From Sphaeroforma sirkka (lineage: Eukaryota > Opisthokonta > Ichthyosporea > Ichthyophonida), in assembly GCA_001586965.3 (NCBI GenBank), contig LUCW03000093.1, forward strand, positions 37,501 through 101,500: a DNA stretch of 64,000 nucleotides, read 5' to 3'. Below the pieces are notes generated by a model. The model was not told the DNA's origin. It ran no database searches and was given only the letters and a program-made list of their open reading frames with translations. Shown one piece after another: positions 1 through 16,502 of this stretch. The number at the start of each line of letters is the position of its first letter. The first letter of the stretch is position 1. Made by a program: the position numbers and the translations under genes.

Positions 1-430
1 ATCTTACGCCTAAATTCCTCCTCAAAACTGTAAGAACGCGTTGAAACGGTACGAAGAGATGAGCACATAAGCATTACAGCGGCGACAAGTGACTTTCTAT
101 AGGTTGATAAAAATACATGTGGTCTCGGCAGTCATAAATGTTATCTTCAAGGTAGATTATCAGATACTATCTAAGTTTACAGAAAATCATGGACCAAATA
201 AATCAATGACACGGTGTAAACTGGCAGCTACAAACCCATTGCTACATTCGGTAGGATACAACTCTCAACTGAGCAATATAACGGTGTGAACTATGACACT
301 CAATGAGTTCATGTATCCACCATCACGCCCGGCAAATATAGAAATGCAACAACAACAACAAAACATCTATCGAGAACAGGAATGCAAGCAAGAGGAATAA
401 TCAACACAGGACTGGGCAACAGCTACTTAC

Positions 431-3060
<2,630 letters not shown>

Positions 3061-3063
3061 CTA

Positions 3064-3390
3064 GTAGATGCGGAAAAAAAACATTCAAGATGTGAGCACA
3101 AACTACGCTTCGAATAGAGCGGATGTTTAAGGTGAAAATATAAACAAATACATATTCATATAAATATATATGTGTGTATATATATAATTATATATATATG
3201 AAGTACGTGTATGTGTGCTTCTTGGTAAATAGACTTAATATTACACATATATGCGAATAGTAGTATATATACATATTATGTTAGTATATATATACATGTC
3301 TGCGTGGGTATGAAGGTGTTTACGTATGTATGTATGTGTGTGTATGTATGTGTTTGTGTAAGAATACATACAAGTATTTATATGCGTATA

Positions 3391-3429
<39 letters not shown>

Positions 3430-3528
3430 CTATATATATGATGATGTGTGAGCATGTGTCTATATATATATGTACGTATGTATATGTATATGCAGTTATT
3501 TTATTTATGCGTGCATTGTATATATATA

Positions 3529-3589
<61 letters not shown>

Positions 3590-3913
3590 ATGTATATATA
3601 TATATATATATAATGTATGTATGGATGTGTTTTTGTCTGTATGTATGTGTTTGTGTCCTGTGTCCGGTTTGTATATATAAAATATGGATATATATATGAT
3701 GATATAAAAATATGTGCGTGATATATGTGCTTTTATATGTGCTTTTTATATATATATATATATATATATTTATGTTTTATATGCATATATATATATATAT
3801 ATATATATATGTTTATGTCCGTGTGATGTTAATTATATATATATATATGTATATAAATATATTTATATGCTTTGTTGCATGTTGTATGCTCTGTATGTGC
3901 GTACGTATGTATA

Positions 3914-4010
<97 letters not shown>

Positions 4011-5483
4011 TTTTTTTACGTAAGTGTATGAGCATACAAGTATAAGTATAGGAGCATATATATATATATATATATATATATGTTATCGTAAATAACGTAT
4101 CGTCGAGCCATGATCCAGTGTATATATATAAAATATATAAAAATAGACGACGCAAACGTACAGCAGAATTGTATATACATCATAAACGAATAAAGTAAAC
4201 ATTAGAAAATGCTGCGGGTTTGGGGCTATGTAACCATCGACGTGTTCAGATGTAGGAGGTCAGTAACTATAGTGTTTATAATACGCGTGTTTATGCATAT
4301 AGCACGTGCAAAATCTAAGCATATCACTTACCATATTGTATGTGCTGTGTATGTGTCTGGACACATAAGCCATCACATCTGTGATCTTATCATACTTTAG
4401 CAGTCGAACTGTAGAGCTTTTTGGCTGAATCTGTGCTACACGGCATGTGTGAGCGAAAATTCCCGATGTACATTTTACGTCTATACTCTCCAGATTTACG
4501 TTTATGCATTCAAATCTGTAGCTTTCGGACGATTTCACCTTAAAACTCTCAAATACGTAAAGATTCGATATACATTATGTAGGTATTGCGGTTGGATATC
4601 CCAACCGCCCGTGGCAGTGGGCATTTACATTGGGTATTGTTTTTTTTGTTTTATTTTTTTTTCCCACAAATACATAAAAATACTAGTTTCTTTTTTTGGC
4701 TTTTCCTAAAATTCATGTGCCACAGAATATGGTAAAGGTATGACGTTTTTTGATTCGCTATTAAGAATTTGCAATGCTAATCGGCTAATTTAGCGATCAT
4801 CTCTTCATTCAATTTCTGTGCACAAAACATGAGCGCAAATCAAAGTATACCTTTAGGATTGGAATAGCTTTATTTTAATTCGTAAATATTCCGACAATCT
4901 GACGGTACTCATAAACCGGTTTTGGTATTTATTTCCAAATGGGGGTTTCCTAATTTTAAAGCTGGGATACAGTTTTGGTATGGTTCGATACAATAATAAA
5001 CCCGAATTCAGCAAACTCAAATGTAAATCTGTGGGGATAAACATTTTCGGCCCACGTTCTACGTAGATCAGAAAATAATTTGTTTATGATTACAGCCAGA
5101 AGATCTAATAATAGAACCGTTTTGGCGGGTTCTATAAATAAACACGAGGTCAGGCCCTCAGGGGAGAATACTACTAATATATAATGCTTTTTGTTTTCTC
5201 TCTCCTTGAGGACAAGATGATATTGCGATAATATTTGATAAATAGTATCTCGATGATGCTAAATACAATACATGCTACATGCAATCAGGGCTTTAAAACA
5301 TAGTATACGCATAGTATTGCACCGTAATAGTGTATATATACAGTGTGGCCCAATAGAATGAGCCGCAGTTGACGAAGAACTGGGGATACACATACTCTAT
5401 CCGATCTCTAAGGCTAATACTTTGTAACCAGGCATTATATTAACTAATACACATTACTTATTGTTCTTAATTCGCGGGACACT
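3064..5483. other. RAN upstream intron and RAN/IK intergenic region
   Basis: No conserved coding segment was recognised in these 2.4 kb. The left part (3.1-4.1 kb) is dominated by TA and TG/TATG simple repeats, presumably within the first RAN intron. The right part (4.2-5.48 kb) is ordinary AT-rich sequence and must hold the unplaced RAN start exon and the promoters of the divergent RAN and IK genes. I could not assign a TATA box or start site with confidence. Confidence 0.6.
3920..4002. repeat. (TA)n microsatellite, about 83 bp
   Basis: Uninterrupted TA dinucleotide run upstream of the placed RAN exons, with shorter TA runs and TATG/TG tracts on both sides from 3.3 to 4.1 kb. Confidence 0.97.
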
Positions 5484-6100
5484 ATGTCGACTTCAAACCC
5501 CGTAGCGCCCGCTGGGTATGGCCAAATGTTAGGTGGAGATGCTAATAAAGTCGACAAAAAGAAGGTAGAGAAAGACAATCTGAGCAACAGTGATTTCAGG
5601 AAACTCATGATGACCCCAGCCGTGGGTGGGAAAAGCTCGTTTGACAGTTTTAAAGCGCCGCAGACTAAAACCAGCGGTGTCAGCAATAAGGGTGTGAGCG
5701 CAAGCAAAATAAAAAATATAAGGAGTACTATAAGCAGAAAGAAAAGGAGAAGAAGGAGCACGATGCAAAGTATAGGGATAGAGCGGCGGAGAGGAGAAAG
5801 ACGGAGGATGTGGATGTAGTGGACGACCCGACTCAGGGTATGGAAGCTTAGGTTAATGTTTGATGGGTGTAGCGTTCTTGTATATCAATATTTATGTATC
5901 TTCCTTTGTTATACTTGTGAATCGGTCTACACACATATATATATATATATATATTAGGTATATGTGTACGACTGTTTGTTAGTACGTGTATATGTCTATG
6001 TTTATAAATATATATGTACATGTACCTATGTATGTTGGAATATGTGTATGCGAGTGTATGTATTTATGCATGTTATGTCTAAACCCATGTCTGTGTCTGG

Positions 6101-6135
<35 letters not shown>

Positions 6136-6311
6136 ATGTGATGTGATGATGTGTGTGTGTGTATATATATACATCACATATATATATATATATTGATATT
6201 GTGTGTGTACGCATATGTATGTATGTGTGTTTATGTATATATACACATACGCATATGTATGTGTGCGTGCGTCCATCTATCTATCTATATTTATGTATGT
6301 ATAAATAAAAT

Positions 6312-6402
<91 letters not shown>

Positions 6403-6653
6403 GTGATGTGCATAATGTATGTACCTGTGCAACCCTATGTATTTATGTATATATATGCATTTATGTATTTATGTCTGTGTATCTTTGAATATTTATGGAC
6501 AAGCAATTATTTATATTTGAACTAATGACATGCATTTTATATATATATATATATATGTGTGTGATGTGTATGTATGTTACATATGTCTGTATATATGTAT
6601 GTATGCATGTATGTGTATATGCATGTATGTATGTTTACATAAATATATATATA

Positions 6654-6695
<42 letters not shown>

Positions 6696-6893
6696 ATGTG
6701 TGCGTGTGTGTGTGATTTGTGTTGATATGTATATTTATATGTATCTACGTGCCTTCACATATATATTGATATACACACTTTTCTGTAAATACGAATGTAT
6801 CTTTCGATTTACTGTAAATTCACGATCATGTATGTATGTATGTATGTATGCTCATCTAATCTGGGTATATACATATGTAGGAGTAAGAGTTCG

Positions 6894-6940
<47 letters not shown>

Positions 6941-9900
6941 CGTGTGCTTGTACAATACATTTGTATGTATATGTGCAAGATTGAATTCGACTGTATGTCC
7001 GCTCCATTATAACGTCCTGCAGTGTACCTTGATCTGCATTTGCCAACATTCTTGCATCGCGATACTTCTTTGTATTTAATCCACTGATAATCTACGCTGC
7101 TGTAACCGACCTATCTGATATTCCTCATACACGCAGAAAGCAACGGCAATATACTCATCTCTTAGGCACACGGGTCAAAGCAGCTACAGTAGGTTCAACA
7201 CTCACACGGTTAAAGTAGCCGCACACGCCCATCTCCCATACACTGCGCCATAGGCAACCACAATAATCTCGTCTCTTACACACGCACAGAGAAATGTAAA
7301 CAAACGCGTACATTTTCCACTCCCCCAGAGCACAGCAACTACAACATGTTTGGCGCCGACGGCCAGTCGGCTACCAGCGCTGAGCTGCGTAACGCTGAGA
7401 TTGAACGCACCCGATACTTGGGAGGTGATGTGGAGCACACGCATTTGGTGAGGGGTCTGGATTATGCGCTATTGCAGAAAGTGAAGTCTGATATAACGCA
7501 GGAGGATGAAGGTAAGGGCGAGGATGAAGGTGACAGGGCCGCCGAGACGAAAGGCGTGGATGCCGAGGCTGTGCAGGTTAAAAGCGCCATGGCCAGGTAA
7601 GTATGTGTGTGTACCTGTATATATATATATATATACTCGTGTGTTTGTGGGTGTGTGGGTGTAAACTATATATATATATATATATATATATATTGGTGTG
7701 TTTATGGGTGTGCCGTACTCTGCGTGTGTGTGGGTGTGGGTGTGTTTCTGTAGACATACATATCAAGTCCTAACCCTCTAAAATCTCACCCGTCCATTCT
7801 CTAGAAATCTCATGCGCACTGCATTCGACACCACGAGCCGGTACCGAAAGAACGAGAGCTTTCGGCCCGGCCGAATGGCGTACAAGTTTACGTTGACCTC
7901 AGTGTACGGGGGCATGGAGAGTGACATTCCCACCACCCTGCTGAGATCGGCTGAGGAGATGAAGGGGAAGCAGAAGATCACACAGACCACTACGAATGAC
8001 CTGGTGATTGAGAAGTTGGCGAGTATCTTCCTGGCCGTGAGGCAGGGTGCACGGTCACTGTCTACCAAGGAGGCCAAGCAGAAGAAGAGTAAAGGTGGGT
8101 GCAGGGGGGCGGGGGGTGCCGGATGCTGTGAGTGAGTGTCACGCTGCGGCAAGTGTATATTTGATATTTAATGAATATACACACACATATATATATATAT
8201 ATATATGTCTGTGTGTCTGTGCGTATGCGTGTGTGTGTGTGTGTGTATGTATGTATGTGTGATGTACGCATACTGTTCGCGCTCAATAACAGCTAAGATG
8301 GGTGTGTGCTAGAGCGAATATTGCATGAAATGTGCGAGTCGTGCCATTCCAAAGTCTTGAAAGCTCTACCTTCTAAAACACTACCTGGCACCTTAACACC
8401 ACACCTACACCATAGTAAAGAGAGCAGCAACCACACGCACCGAATAGATACCAGCTAATACGCCACTTGTTCACAAGCGTATACGTTGGCTATCTTTGCC
8501 TAACCATTTACTGTGCCCACTGACCAACCCCCCCCCCCCCCAGATAAACACGGGCGTGAGCGAGGCAGCAAGCACCCCCCCCACGAGAAAGCCACCGCAC
8601 ACACCGCTGCGGTCAAGTCTACGGAGGACGACGACGAAGATATCTTCGCTGACGTCGGGAAAGACTACACCCCGTCACTCCCCACACCCACTGTAGGTAG
8701 ACCCAGCGTAGATGGGCCCAACCCCAACCCCGCGCAGAGTATTGAGGCAGAAAATGGCCCCAAAACAGCGGCGGGACCGGTCGGGCCGAGTATGCACCCG
8801 TCGCGCATGAAATACTTCCAGGGGTCAGCGTCTAGTCTGGAGACGCAGTTGCCAGCACACACAGGTGTAAATGCACAAGCACATGTGAACACACAGGGCA
8901 CAGAGAGTGAGGCGGATCCTTATGCACCGGCACGGCCTGTGGTGGATGAGGGGGATGACTCTGTGACGGAAACTTATGGAGAGGTACGGTGGGTGTAGTA
9001 GGGGGGTGTTAGTATATAGCTGTGTGGGGATATGATTTGTGCTTACGGATGCATGCACTGTGTACACCATGTGGTTGTGTACAAATGTGTGCATGATATG
9101 AATGTTTATATGTGGTTGTGTACACATGTGTGCATGATATGGATGTTTATATGTGATTGTGTACACATGTGTGCATGATATGAACGTTTATATGTGGTTG
9201 TGTATACTTGTGTGCATGATATGAATGTTTATATGTTGTTGTATATACATGTGTACATATGCATGTTTACCTACGGATGTTTTTCTTCGTGATGCCTCTA
9301 GCATGCCAGTGCTAGTAGTTAGTTAATCTGGTGGCTATGATCTCCCCTGTGCAAGACCTAAGACTAGACCGGGGCTTCACCCGTATTGCACATGTGTACG
9401 GGGTGCCCGACCCTTTCAATCCGTTTGAACGTTCTCTATGGATTCACCCCTGTCCTCTGGTCCCTCAATGCCTATTACACATACAATCCCTCATGCCTCT
9501 TACACATATACATGCCAACCCCCGCCTTCACCTCTACCTCACTCAGGAGTCTGTGACGGCTGCCTACGGCGACATGCAGGTAGACACCGATGACGTCACC
9601 GCCCCTTACGGCAGTGATGCCGTCACGGGTGTGTACGGAGATGATGGCAACTACGGGTACGCCCAAGCCGCGCCCCCGGCACCTGCCCAAGCGGTATGTC
9701 GGCCAATTGAGTTCTGTGTATGGGATGTCTCTGTGTGTATGTTTGTATTGCTTTGTGTACGCGTATGATATGTGTGTGTGTATGTATTACTTTGGGTGCG
9801 TGTATGTCATGTGTGTGTGTATGTATTACTTGGGTGCGTGTATGTCATGTGTGTGTGTATGTATTACTTTGTGTACGTGTATGTCATGTGTGTGTATATA

Positions 9901-10508
9901 TTACTACGTGTACGTGTATGTCATGTGTGTGTTTATGTATTACTTTGGGTGCGTGGGTATATGTCCAGGTGTGTGCGGGGCGTGTGTACCTAGTATCACC
10001 CAGACAGAATAGCATCCACTTACGTTGGCAGGAGGCCATGTTGTCAATACGTTAACGTGTGTGTAATCCCTAAGCGAACATTGCCACCCCAAGTCATGCT
10101 GAGAACAAAGTATGAAGTACGTACGGGGATAGAAACGTATTCGCCTCGCCAATCAAGTCGTGATAGTAGCACTGGCCCGATAACATGCCTCTGACTCTGG
10201 CTCTTCTGTTCAGTACCCTGCTCTACAGGTCGACCATGTTTGTGTTTGCTACGTATATGTGCGCATATGCATACACAAATCGAGGCTCTCATGCAACTAC
10301 CCTCCCCTCCTCCTCCTTCACAGCCTGAGCCGCAATTCAACTACTCGTTCACCAGCCAAACCGCACAGTCACTGGCCCATGCACAGGTACACACCACACA
10401 GGCACAGGTACAGGCCACTCATATGCCACCTATGCCCGTGCATCACCAGCACCGCCGCAAGCCACCCACCTCCAGCAGGTAACTTTGCTGTACTTATACG
10501 GATATATA

Positions 10509-10540
<32 letters not shown>

Positions 10541-10619
10541 CGTACGTATGTATTGTTTGTTGTGTATGTTGTGTATGTATGTATAATATATATATGTATA
10601 CGTATATGCATGTATTGGC

Positions 10620-10681
<62 letters not shown>

Positions 10682-10717
10682 GTATGTACGTATGTATTTT
10701 TGTATGTATGTTGTGTG

Positions 10718-10764
<47 letters not shown>

Positions 10765-10874
10765 ATGTATTTTTTTATATATATTATTGTATGTATGTAT
10801 GTATGTATGTATGTATGTATATATATATGTATGTATGGACGTTCGTATGATTTTTTGTATGTATGTATGTATGC

Positions 10875-10906
<32 letters not shown>

Positions 10907-11117
10907 GCATAATGTATTTTTTGTATATATGTATGTTGTATGTATGTATACTCCATATACGAGATTTTTAAGCCCGGGTGCTTGCCACGTACGCACCTGA
11001 TTAACCTATGACCGTAAGCGTCCCCCCAAAATATACAAATGCAGTGTATGTTTTGTAGGGTGTGCTGCCATGTCCATACAAAATCAACCCAGATGTGAGG
11101 ATTCGTGTAAATATAAT

Positions 11118-11210
<93 letters not shown>

Positions 11211-13760
11211 TTGCATGTGTATGTGTTTCTGTTGGAATATTCGTGCGTTGTTCATTTTTGTACTTGTTGTGGCAATGTGCTCTTCGCCAGTGCAAGCGCT
11301 TGCCAGAAAGTTGCCACTTTTGCCCATATATATATATATATATACATATATGTATGTATGTATGTATGTGTGTGTGTGTGTGTGTACATATGTATTTGTG
11401 TATGTGTATAAAAGTATATATATATTTGTGTATGTATATATACATATGTGTGTGACAATATAAATAAATTTTGGTTTCTACCTCTTCTCAGTCGATGCAT
11501 ATAACGATCAATACTTACGCGTTCTTCGATCTCTCAGGACCGCTACGGGTGAGCAGGAGTCTCGTTACGGTTTTGGTGTGGAGGAAGAAGCAGATCCGTA
11601 CGGAGAGTTCTATCCGGATGCTATGGGCAGTAGGTATGTACCCACTATGTCAAAGCATACTGATTTACCATTACATTAATAAACATCTGAGTGACATAGT
11701 ATTTGCTGAGTTTCGATACAATGCGCCGATATATGTTGGTGTGCCTAAATACGTATATGATACCGCAAGTTGATATATATATATATATATATTAGGTAGA
11801 TAGATCGATGGATGGATAGATAGATATACTTATACGCATGTATTTATGTATGTATGTATTTATATATATATATATATATAGTGTTGTAGCTTGTCAATAG
11901 CTGGATATGTGTCTGGTGTCCTGTCACACGGTTGTTGTTATTCTACCATAAGTCCCTTCACAAAGTTCAGATTATGTAGCTAAGCTCTCAATGGTCTTTT
12001 GAGATAGTTTTAATTAAGGTTTCTACAACAGAGGTGGAACCATCATATAAATACACAAGGCACTATACATGCTACACGAACAAGACTTCTACGAAGTACC
12101 TGGGTGTGAGACGGACTTATCATACCTACATCCATTCATTTAAAAGAAAGAGGGTATATCAGTAGTACACGCTCCTTCCCCATGTACACCCGGACCCCAT
12201 TTCGCCATACCATACTAACACACAGAACCCCTCAACTCAGTGCTCTTGCATACGATAGCGAAGACGATGAAAAGAGTGAGTTGGCGTTCAGTCGCATGGA
12301 CAAGGGTACTGCGGGTAATAAGGGTTTGGTGAGTAGGTATGATTTCGACGATGACGAAGCGTACGAGAAGGCTAAGTCGGAGCAGGAGGCGCTACCAAAG
12401 TATGTCAGTAGCCGTGTGTGTCTGTGTGGTGTGTGTGCTTGTGGGCACGCCTTGGGAATACACATATTCTTGTATTTGTATTTTTATTTGTGTTTATTTT
12501 ATGTGTATCTACAATATATTTGAATGTTTGTATAGTATGGTTTATGTTGAGCGAGGTTGATTTCATGTGTACATATATATATGTGTGTGTGTGTATAGTA
12601 TAGTTTATGTTGAGTGAGGTTGATTTTGTGTTTATGTATATGTGTGTATATAGTATGGTGTATATTGAGCGAGGTTTATTATATGTGTATATAAATGAGT
12701 GTGTGTAGTGCGGTTTGATACTTATATACGTTTATTATTCGTTGTATGAGATGTGATCACCTCAGTTCAATGACCCGTTCGATGATGGCACGTACGTGAA
12801 CGCAAATCTCGGAACATTGCGCCGCTTCCATACTGTACCTACCGTCATGTGTGCACAACGGTACCTATCGTCATGTGTGTACAACGGTACCTACCGTCAT
12901 GTGTGTACAACGGATGTTTGTGACGGTGTTCTGTCACCAGTAAAGGTAACCTAAGGATATCAATCCCCGATTTCAGAGTTTATTCCTCGACTTCAACCCT
13001 AAAACCCTAGTCCTCTTAAACCTAGCTGGTGAATGGTCATGCACAAGACATGCAGCAGCCGCCGTCACTGTCTCATTGTCCTCTGCGTCTCCTGAATAGT
13101 ATGATTCTCGTTTCTAAAAGAGCACTGACACGCACGACAATGTGGCTAGCGCCGAATTTTCGTTTACCATACTCATGCACACACATGCACACACAAGCAT
13201 TAGGCTTCTACAGATACACACCCTCATATTTGTGTATATCGATGGGCCTCGTACAAGCTATCAAGAGATCGTTTGATCCCATATAAAGGGTTTACATTCT
13301 TACGCGTATCTCAACTTGCCTGCAAACATGCTGATTTGCTTGCACCTGAGCGTGTGTCGGTACAAACCAATTCGTGTACCTAGCCTACGAGGCAGTTGTA
13401 ACATTAGAGTCTCCGGTTGGCCAACGTTCTGTACATCTCTGCAAGCTCAGATAATGTCCCTACAATCCTTAACCCAACCTGTTGTTAACGTTTTTTGAAT
13501 TTCTGCAAGCTCAGATAATATCCCTACAATCCTACACCCAGCCTGTTGTTGTTAACGTTTCTTGAATCTCTGCATCGTCCCATTCGTTCCCGTTCAGAGC
13601 GGCGTTCCAATTCGGGCGCAAAATGGCTGACGGCAGAGCCACCCGACGACACAAGGGCAGTTCAACCAAGATCAGCAAAGACAAGAAGATCGACCGAGAT
13701 CTCAATATGATCAACCAGATCATGAAGAACAAGCGCAAGGAAGCTACGGAGGAAGGGTGA
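5484..13760 (+). CDS. IK: IK/RED spliceosome-associated factor, nine exons
   Basis: RED (IK) is a nuclear protein of the spliceosomal B complex, working with SMU1. Exons: 5484-5837, 7329-7596, 7805-8094, 8544-8983, 9547-9693, 10324-10481, 11538-11633, 12226-12399 (an in-frame alternative start is 12241) and 13598-13760. Phases match at every junction and the total fits about 690 residues. Family landmarks in order: N-terminal [13 protein letters not shown], the basic segment [14 protein letters not shown], then [36 protein letters not shown] and [10 protein letters not shown]. These are followed by an acidic-basic linker, the central [20 protein letters not shown] and the C-terminal [21 protein letters not shown] with a lysine-rich end. 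The linker (exons 4 and 5) has repeated VT-x-x-YG units. Exon 1 changes frame near 5710-5735: either one base is missing from an A-run or a 29-nt intron is present (see findings). Confidence 0.93.
5930..7250. repeat. Simple-repeat-rich intron 1 of IK
   Basis: TA and TATG/TG microsatellites fill this intron. The longest pure TA run is about 6314-6400, with others near 6100-6130 and 6897-6936. No coding segment recognised. Confidence 0.9.
9060..9250 (+). repeat. 41-bp minisatellite in IK intron 4
   Basis: Four to five tandem copies of a unit containing GTGTGCATGATATG and TGTTTATATGTGGTTG. The marker word recurs at about 9091, 9132, 9173 and 9214, giving an exact 41-bp spacing. Confidence 0.9.
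9725..9965 (+). repeat. About 38-bp minisatellite in IK intron 5
   Basis: About six copies of a unit containing TATGTCATGTGTGTGTGTATGTATTAC. TATTAC recurs at about 9785, 9824, 9862, 9899 and 9938. It starts shortly after the exon 5 donor at 9694. Confidence 0.9.
10500..11460. repeat. TA and TATG microsatellite cluster in IK intron 6
   Basis: Pure TA runs at about 10622-10680 and 11123-11208 are separated by TATG repeats. A short complex stretch (10950-11110) and another at 11210-11325 have no recognisable coding content. Confidence 0.93.
12535..12720 (+). repeat. Imperfect 55-65-bp tandem repeat in IK intron 8
   Basis: Three copies of a unit with the words ATAGTATGGTTTATGTTGAG and CGAGGTTGATTT, followed at 12835-12915 by three copies of a 27-bp unit containing CGGTACCTACCGTCATGTGT. 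Both arrays are intronic. Confidence 0.8.
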
Positions 13761-15624
13761 GCGCATGGGGGTGGATGGATATATGTGCATGTGTGAAAGG
13801 AAGGGGGAGGTGTGGGCTAGGTATAGGTATAGGTGAAAGGGTTGGTGGTGGGCTATATGTAGATATGCACTTGTGTGAAGAAAGGGTGGGTGATTGGCTA
13901 TATATAGATATACACATGTGTATAGGGACGGGTGAGTGTTAGGTTATGTATAGATATAAACATATGTATTTAAATTGTCATGCGCAAGCTGGTGAGATGT
14001 TGTGTGATTATAAAGCCAGCCATTCTCATACACCGTAATAATAGTACAACCCCCACAGTCTGTTCACACAAGACGCTCATAATCACAGTGGACTTATCTG
14101 GCCGTACTCAATGGCTTATAATAACAAATGAAATTAACTTTTACACACGCGGTTGTCACTCATCAGGGGAACACACAAGAAGTACAAACGAGGCAAGAAC
14201 AATTAACTGCCAGCTCTTCTAGAGAGGTGGCGCTGACCACCGATGCGAGATTTGCCTTCGCCTGCAAAACCGTATGAGCTGATCCGTCTAAAAATAGACC
14301 TGGCGCTTGTGTGGCTTGGCCGCATGGTGCACCGTCCCGGTTTGTTTGCGGCGTCGGATAACGGGACGAGGAGACTGATGCACCACACTGCGCAGCTTAT
14401 CCGGACACCACAGGTCACGGATGGCACGGGAGAACACTGTGTAGACGAACACACTGGGCATTGGAGTACAGTGTAGTTCAGGGGCTGTGGGTATCAGAGG
14501 CGTGTGCACGTGCACATGAGTAACCCATCCACAGCCGTGGCTCTTGAGACACGGGCGCCTTCGTGTATCTCGGTACGGTATATGGTTTATAATATGGGGT
14601 TATATAGTATGGATACATGGTTTTATAGTATGAAGCTGTCACGTAAGTCGGTTATATAGTATGAACCTGTCTACGTATGTCATCCGTGCCTATATATGTG
14701 AAGAAGACACCGGAAGTGGTACGTGGAGGTGCATCAGAGCTGCATCAGAGCGAGACAAAGCGTTCTACGCGTCGATTGGGTGAGGCGGATGTGCGCACTT
14801 CGCTTACTGTGGCTTTGTATAGCATAGACAGTGATCGAATGGTGAAAGTACGAGAAGCCAGTTTCACCCATGCCCCCCCCCCCACCCGCGAACGAACGTT
14901 TTGAGTCCGGATGCGAACGGCCTGAGCTAATGCGAAAACATTATCAGTTTACAGAGTGCGGGCGTATACACAGACGTACATGCGTATATTTTTGTGTTCT
15001 GTGGCACTTTTTGAAGCTCCCATCCGACCGCTGTTTATGGCTGAGAGGCATGGTTCATACTATACGCCTACCCTTTTTGACTGTAGCGTGAACTATACAA
15101 TTTATATTGCTAAAACGTCAACTATACGACAATTTATATAGCTAGAACGTCAACTATACGACAATACGACACTATGAATCTGCTCCTATGGAACGACTGG
15201 GATGCGGACTTTGTCTGACAGGGGGGGCCAAGACTATAGGGAATTAGAAGTCTCTCTAATTTATGGACACTACAGGACAACCCATCCATGGCTACACTTC
15301 TGAGATCTTTCGGCACTTTCTCTGAGACCTCTCAGCGCTTTCCCATGGCAAGGCCAATTGAATGCGGGTGTGATGCGGCTATGCCACTCTGACCAGTGCC
15401 GTCTGTACGTATAAGGAGTGCAACGATGCATTTGAGCCGTGTTTATGTATTTGGGTACTGTACCATTTCCCCAGCGGGCTTAGGAGGTACATTCTAATAC
15501 TATCTTACTAACCTAGAAGAGAATGTCTTATCGTCGCATTGGGCTTGTACTGGGGATGCCTGTCCCGTGTCGTTTAACACGTGTGTGAACATAGCAGTGG
15601 TTCCTTAGTTCACCAGGGGCCATG

Positions 15625-15930
15625 CAACATCACATTGACTCAGACACACCCAGCCCCAGGGGTAGTAATGGTCTTCAACACGTATGTGAACTTCACTAGG
15701 GGCGATGCAGCATCACACTGACTCAGACACACCCAGCCCCAGTAGTAGTAATGGTCTGCAACACTCGGGTGAACTTCATTAGGGGCGATGCAGCATTACA
15801 CTGGCTCGGACACACCCAGCCCCAGTAGAAACAATGGTCTTCAGCACTTGTGTGAACTTCATTAGGGTTTTAGGGTTTTGGTCCTAAAACCCTAAAAACA
15901 TGCAGCATCACACTGACTCAGACACATCCA
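15625..15930. repeat. 81-bp minisatellite with a telomere-like palindrome inserted
   Basis: Four copies of a unit with CACTGACTCAGACACACCCAG, beginning near 15632, 15713, 15795 and 15908. The first spacings are 81-82 bp. The last is about 31 bp longer because it holds a TTAGGG/CCCTAA hairpin at 15862-15895. Confidence 0.88.
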
Positions 15931-16397
15931 GCCACAACGGCAGTAGCATGAGCGCACCCGTTGCAGCCGGATCGGCCTATTCTCGCTCGGATGGAGTGTG
16001 TAGGCTACCACCGCTGGCGGCCGTGTGCATACCACGCGGGGTAGGTACTGACGTCTCTCGAGTGTGTGCATACTGGGGATTGCCTCAGTTAAAACACGCA
16101 GATATATGCAAACTCTGGGAGATGCGTGCAAAGCCACACCGTGCACATACATGCATACAGCGGTGTATGCCGAGGCACACACGCGCGCGCGCAGCAGTTG
16201 ATGTGGTCGCCCATACCATTGACCTCTCGAGTGTCTTCGCAGAGAGGCTATCGCACTACGCTTATCGAGGTGTTGAGATTTTAGGGTTTAGACTACTCTG
16301 ATCAATAACCTGACAGTCTGGGAGTGTTTGGGTATGAGAGACATGGCCTCGATACCTTGCGCGTTGTGGTGGTGTGTTGTTGGGTCTGTAGTAGCTG

Positions 16398-16502
16398 CCA
16401 TGGCGCAGAGAACGTATATGAGTGTGGCATGGTTCAGTTGATACAGTGCCATGGTGCAGTGAACGTATATGAGTATAGTATGGTTCAGTTGATACTGTGC
16501 AG
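16398..16502 (+). repeat. 51-bp direct duplication
   Basis: Two adjacent copies of a unit beginning CCATGGCGCAGAGAACGTAT and ending GGTTCAGTTGATAC, differing at a few positions. Confidence 0.85.

Noticed and set aside
14203-14476. Overlapping open frames on both strands
   Set aside because: No family similarity, no splice or start context and no codon pattern that favours one strand.
15892-16301. Open frames over the 81-bp repeat and its right flank
   Set aside because: They begin in the minisatellite and match no known protein.
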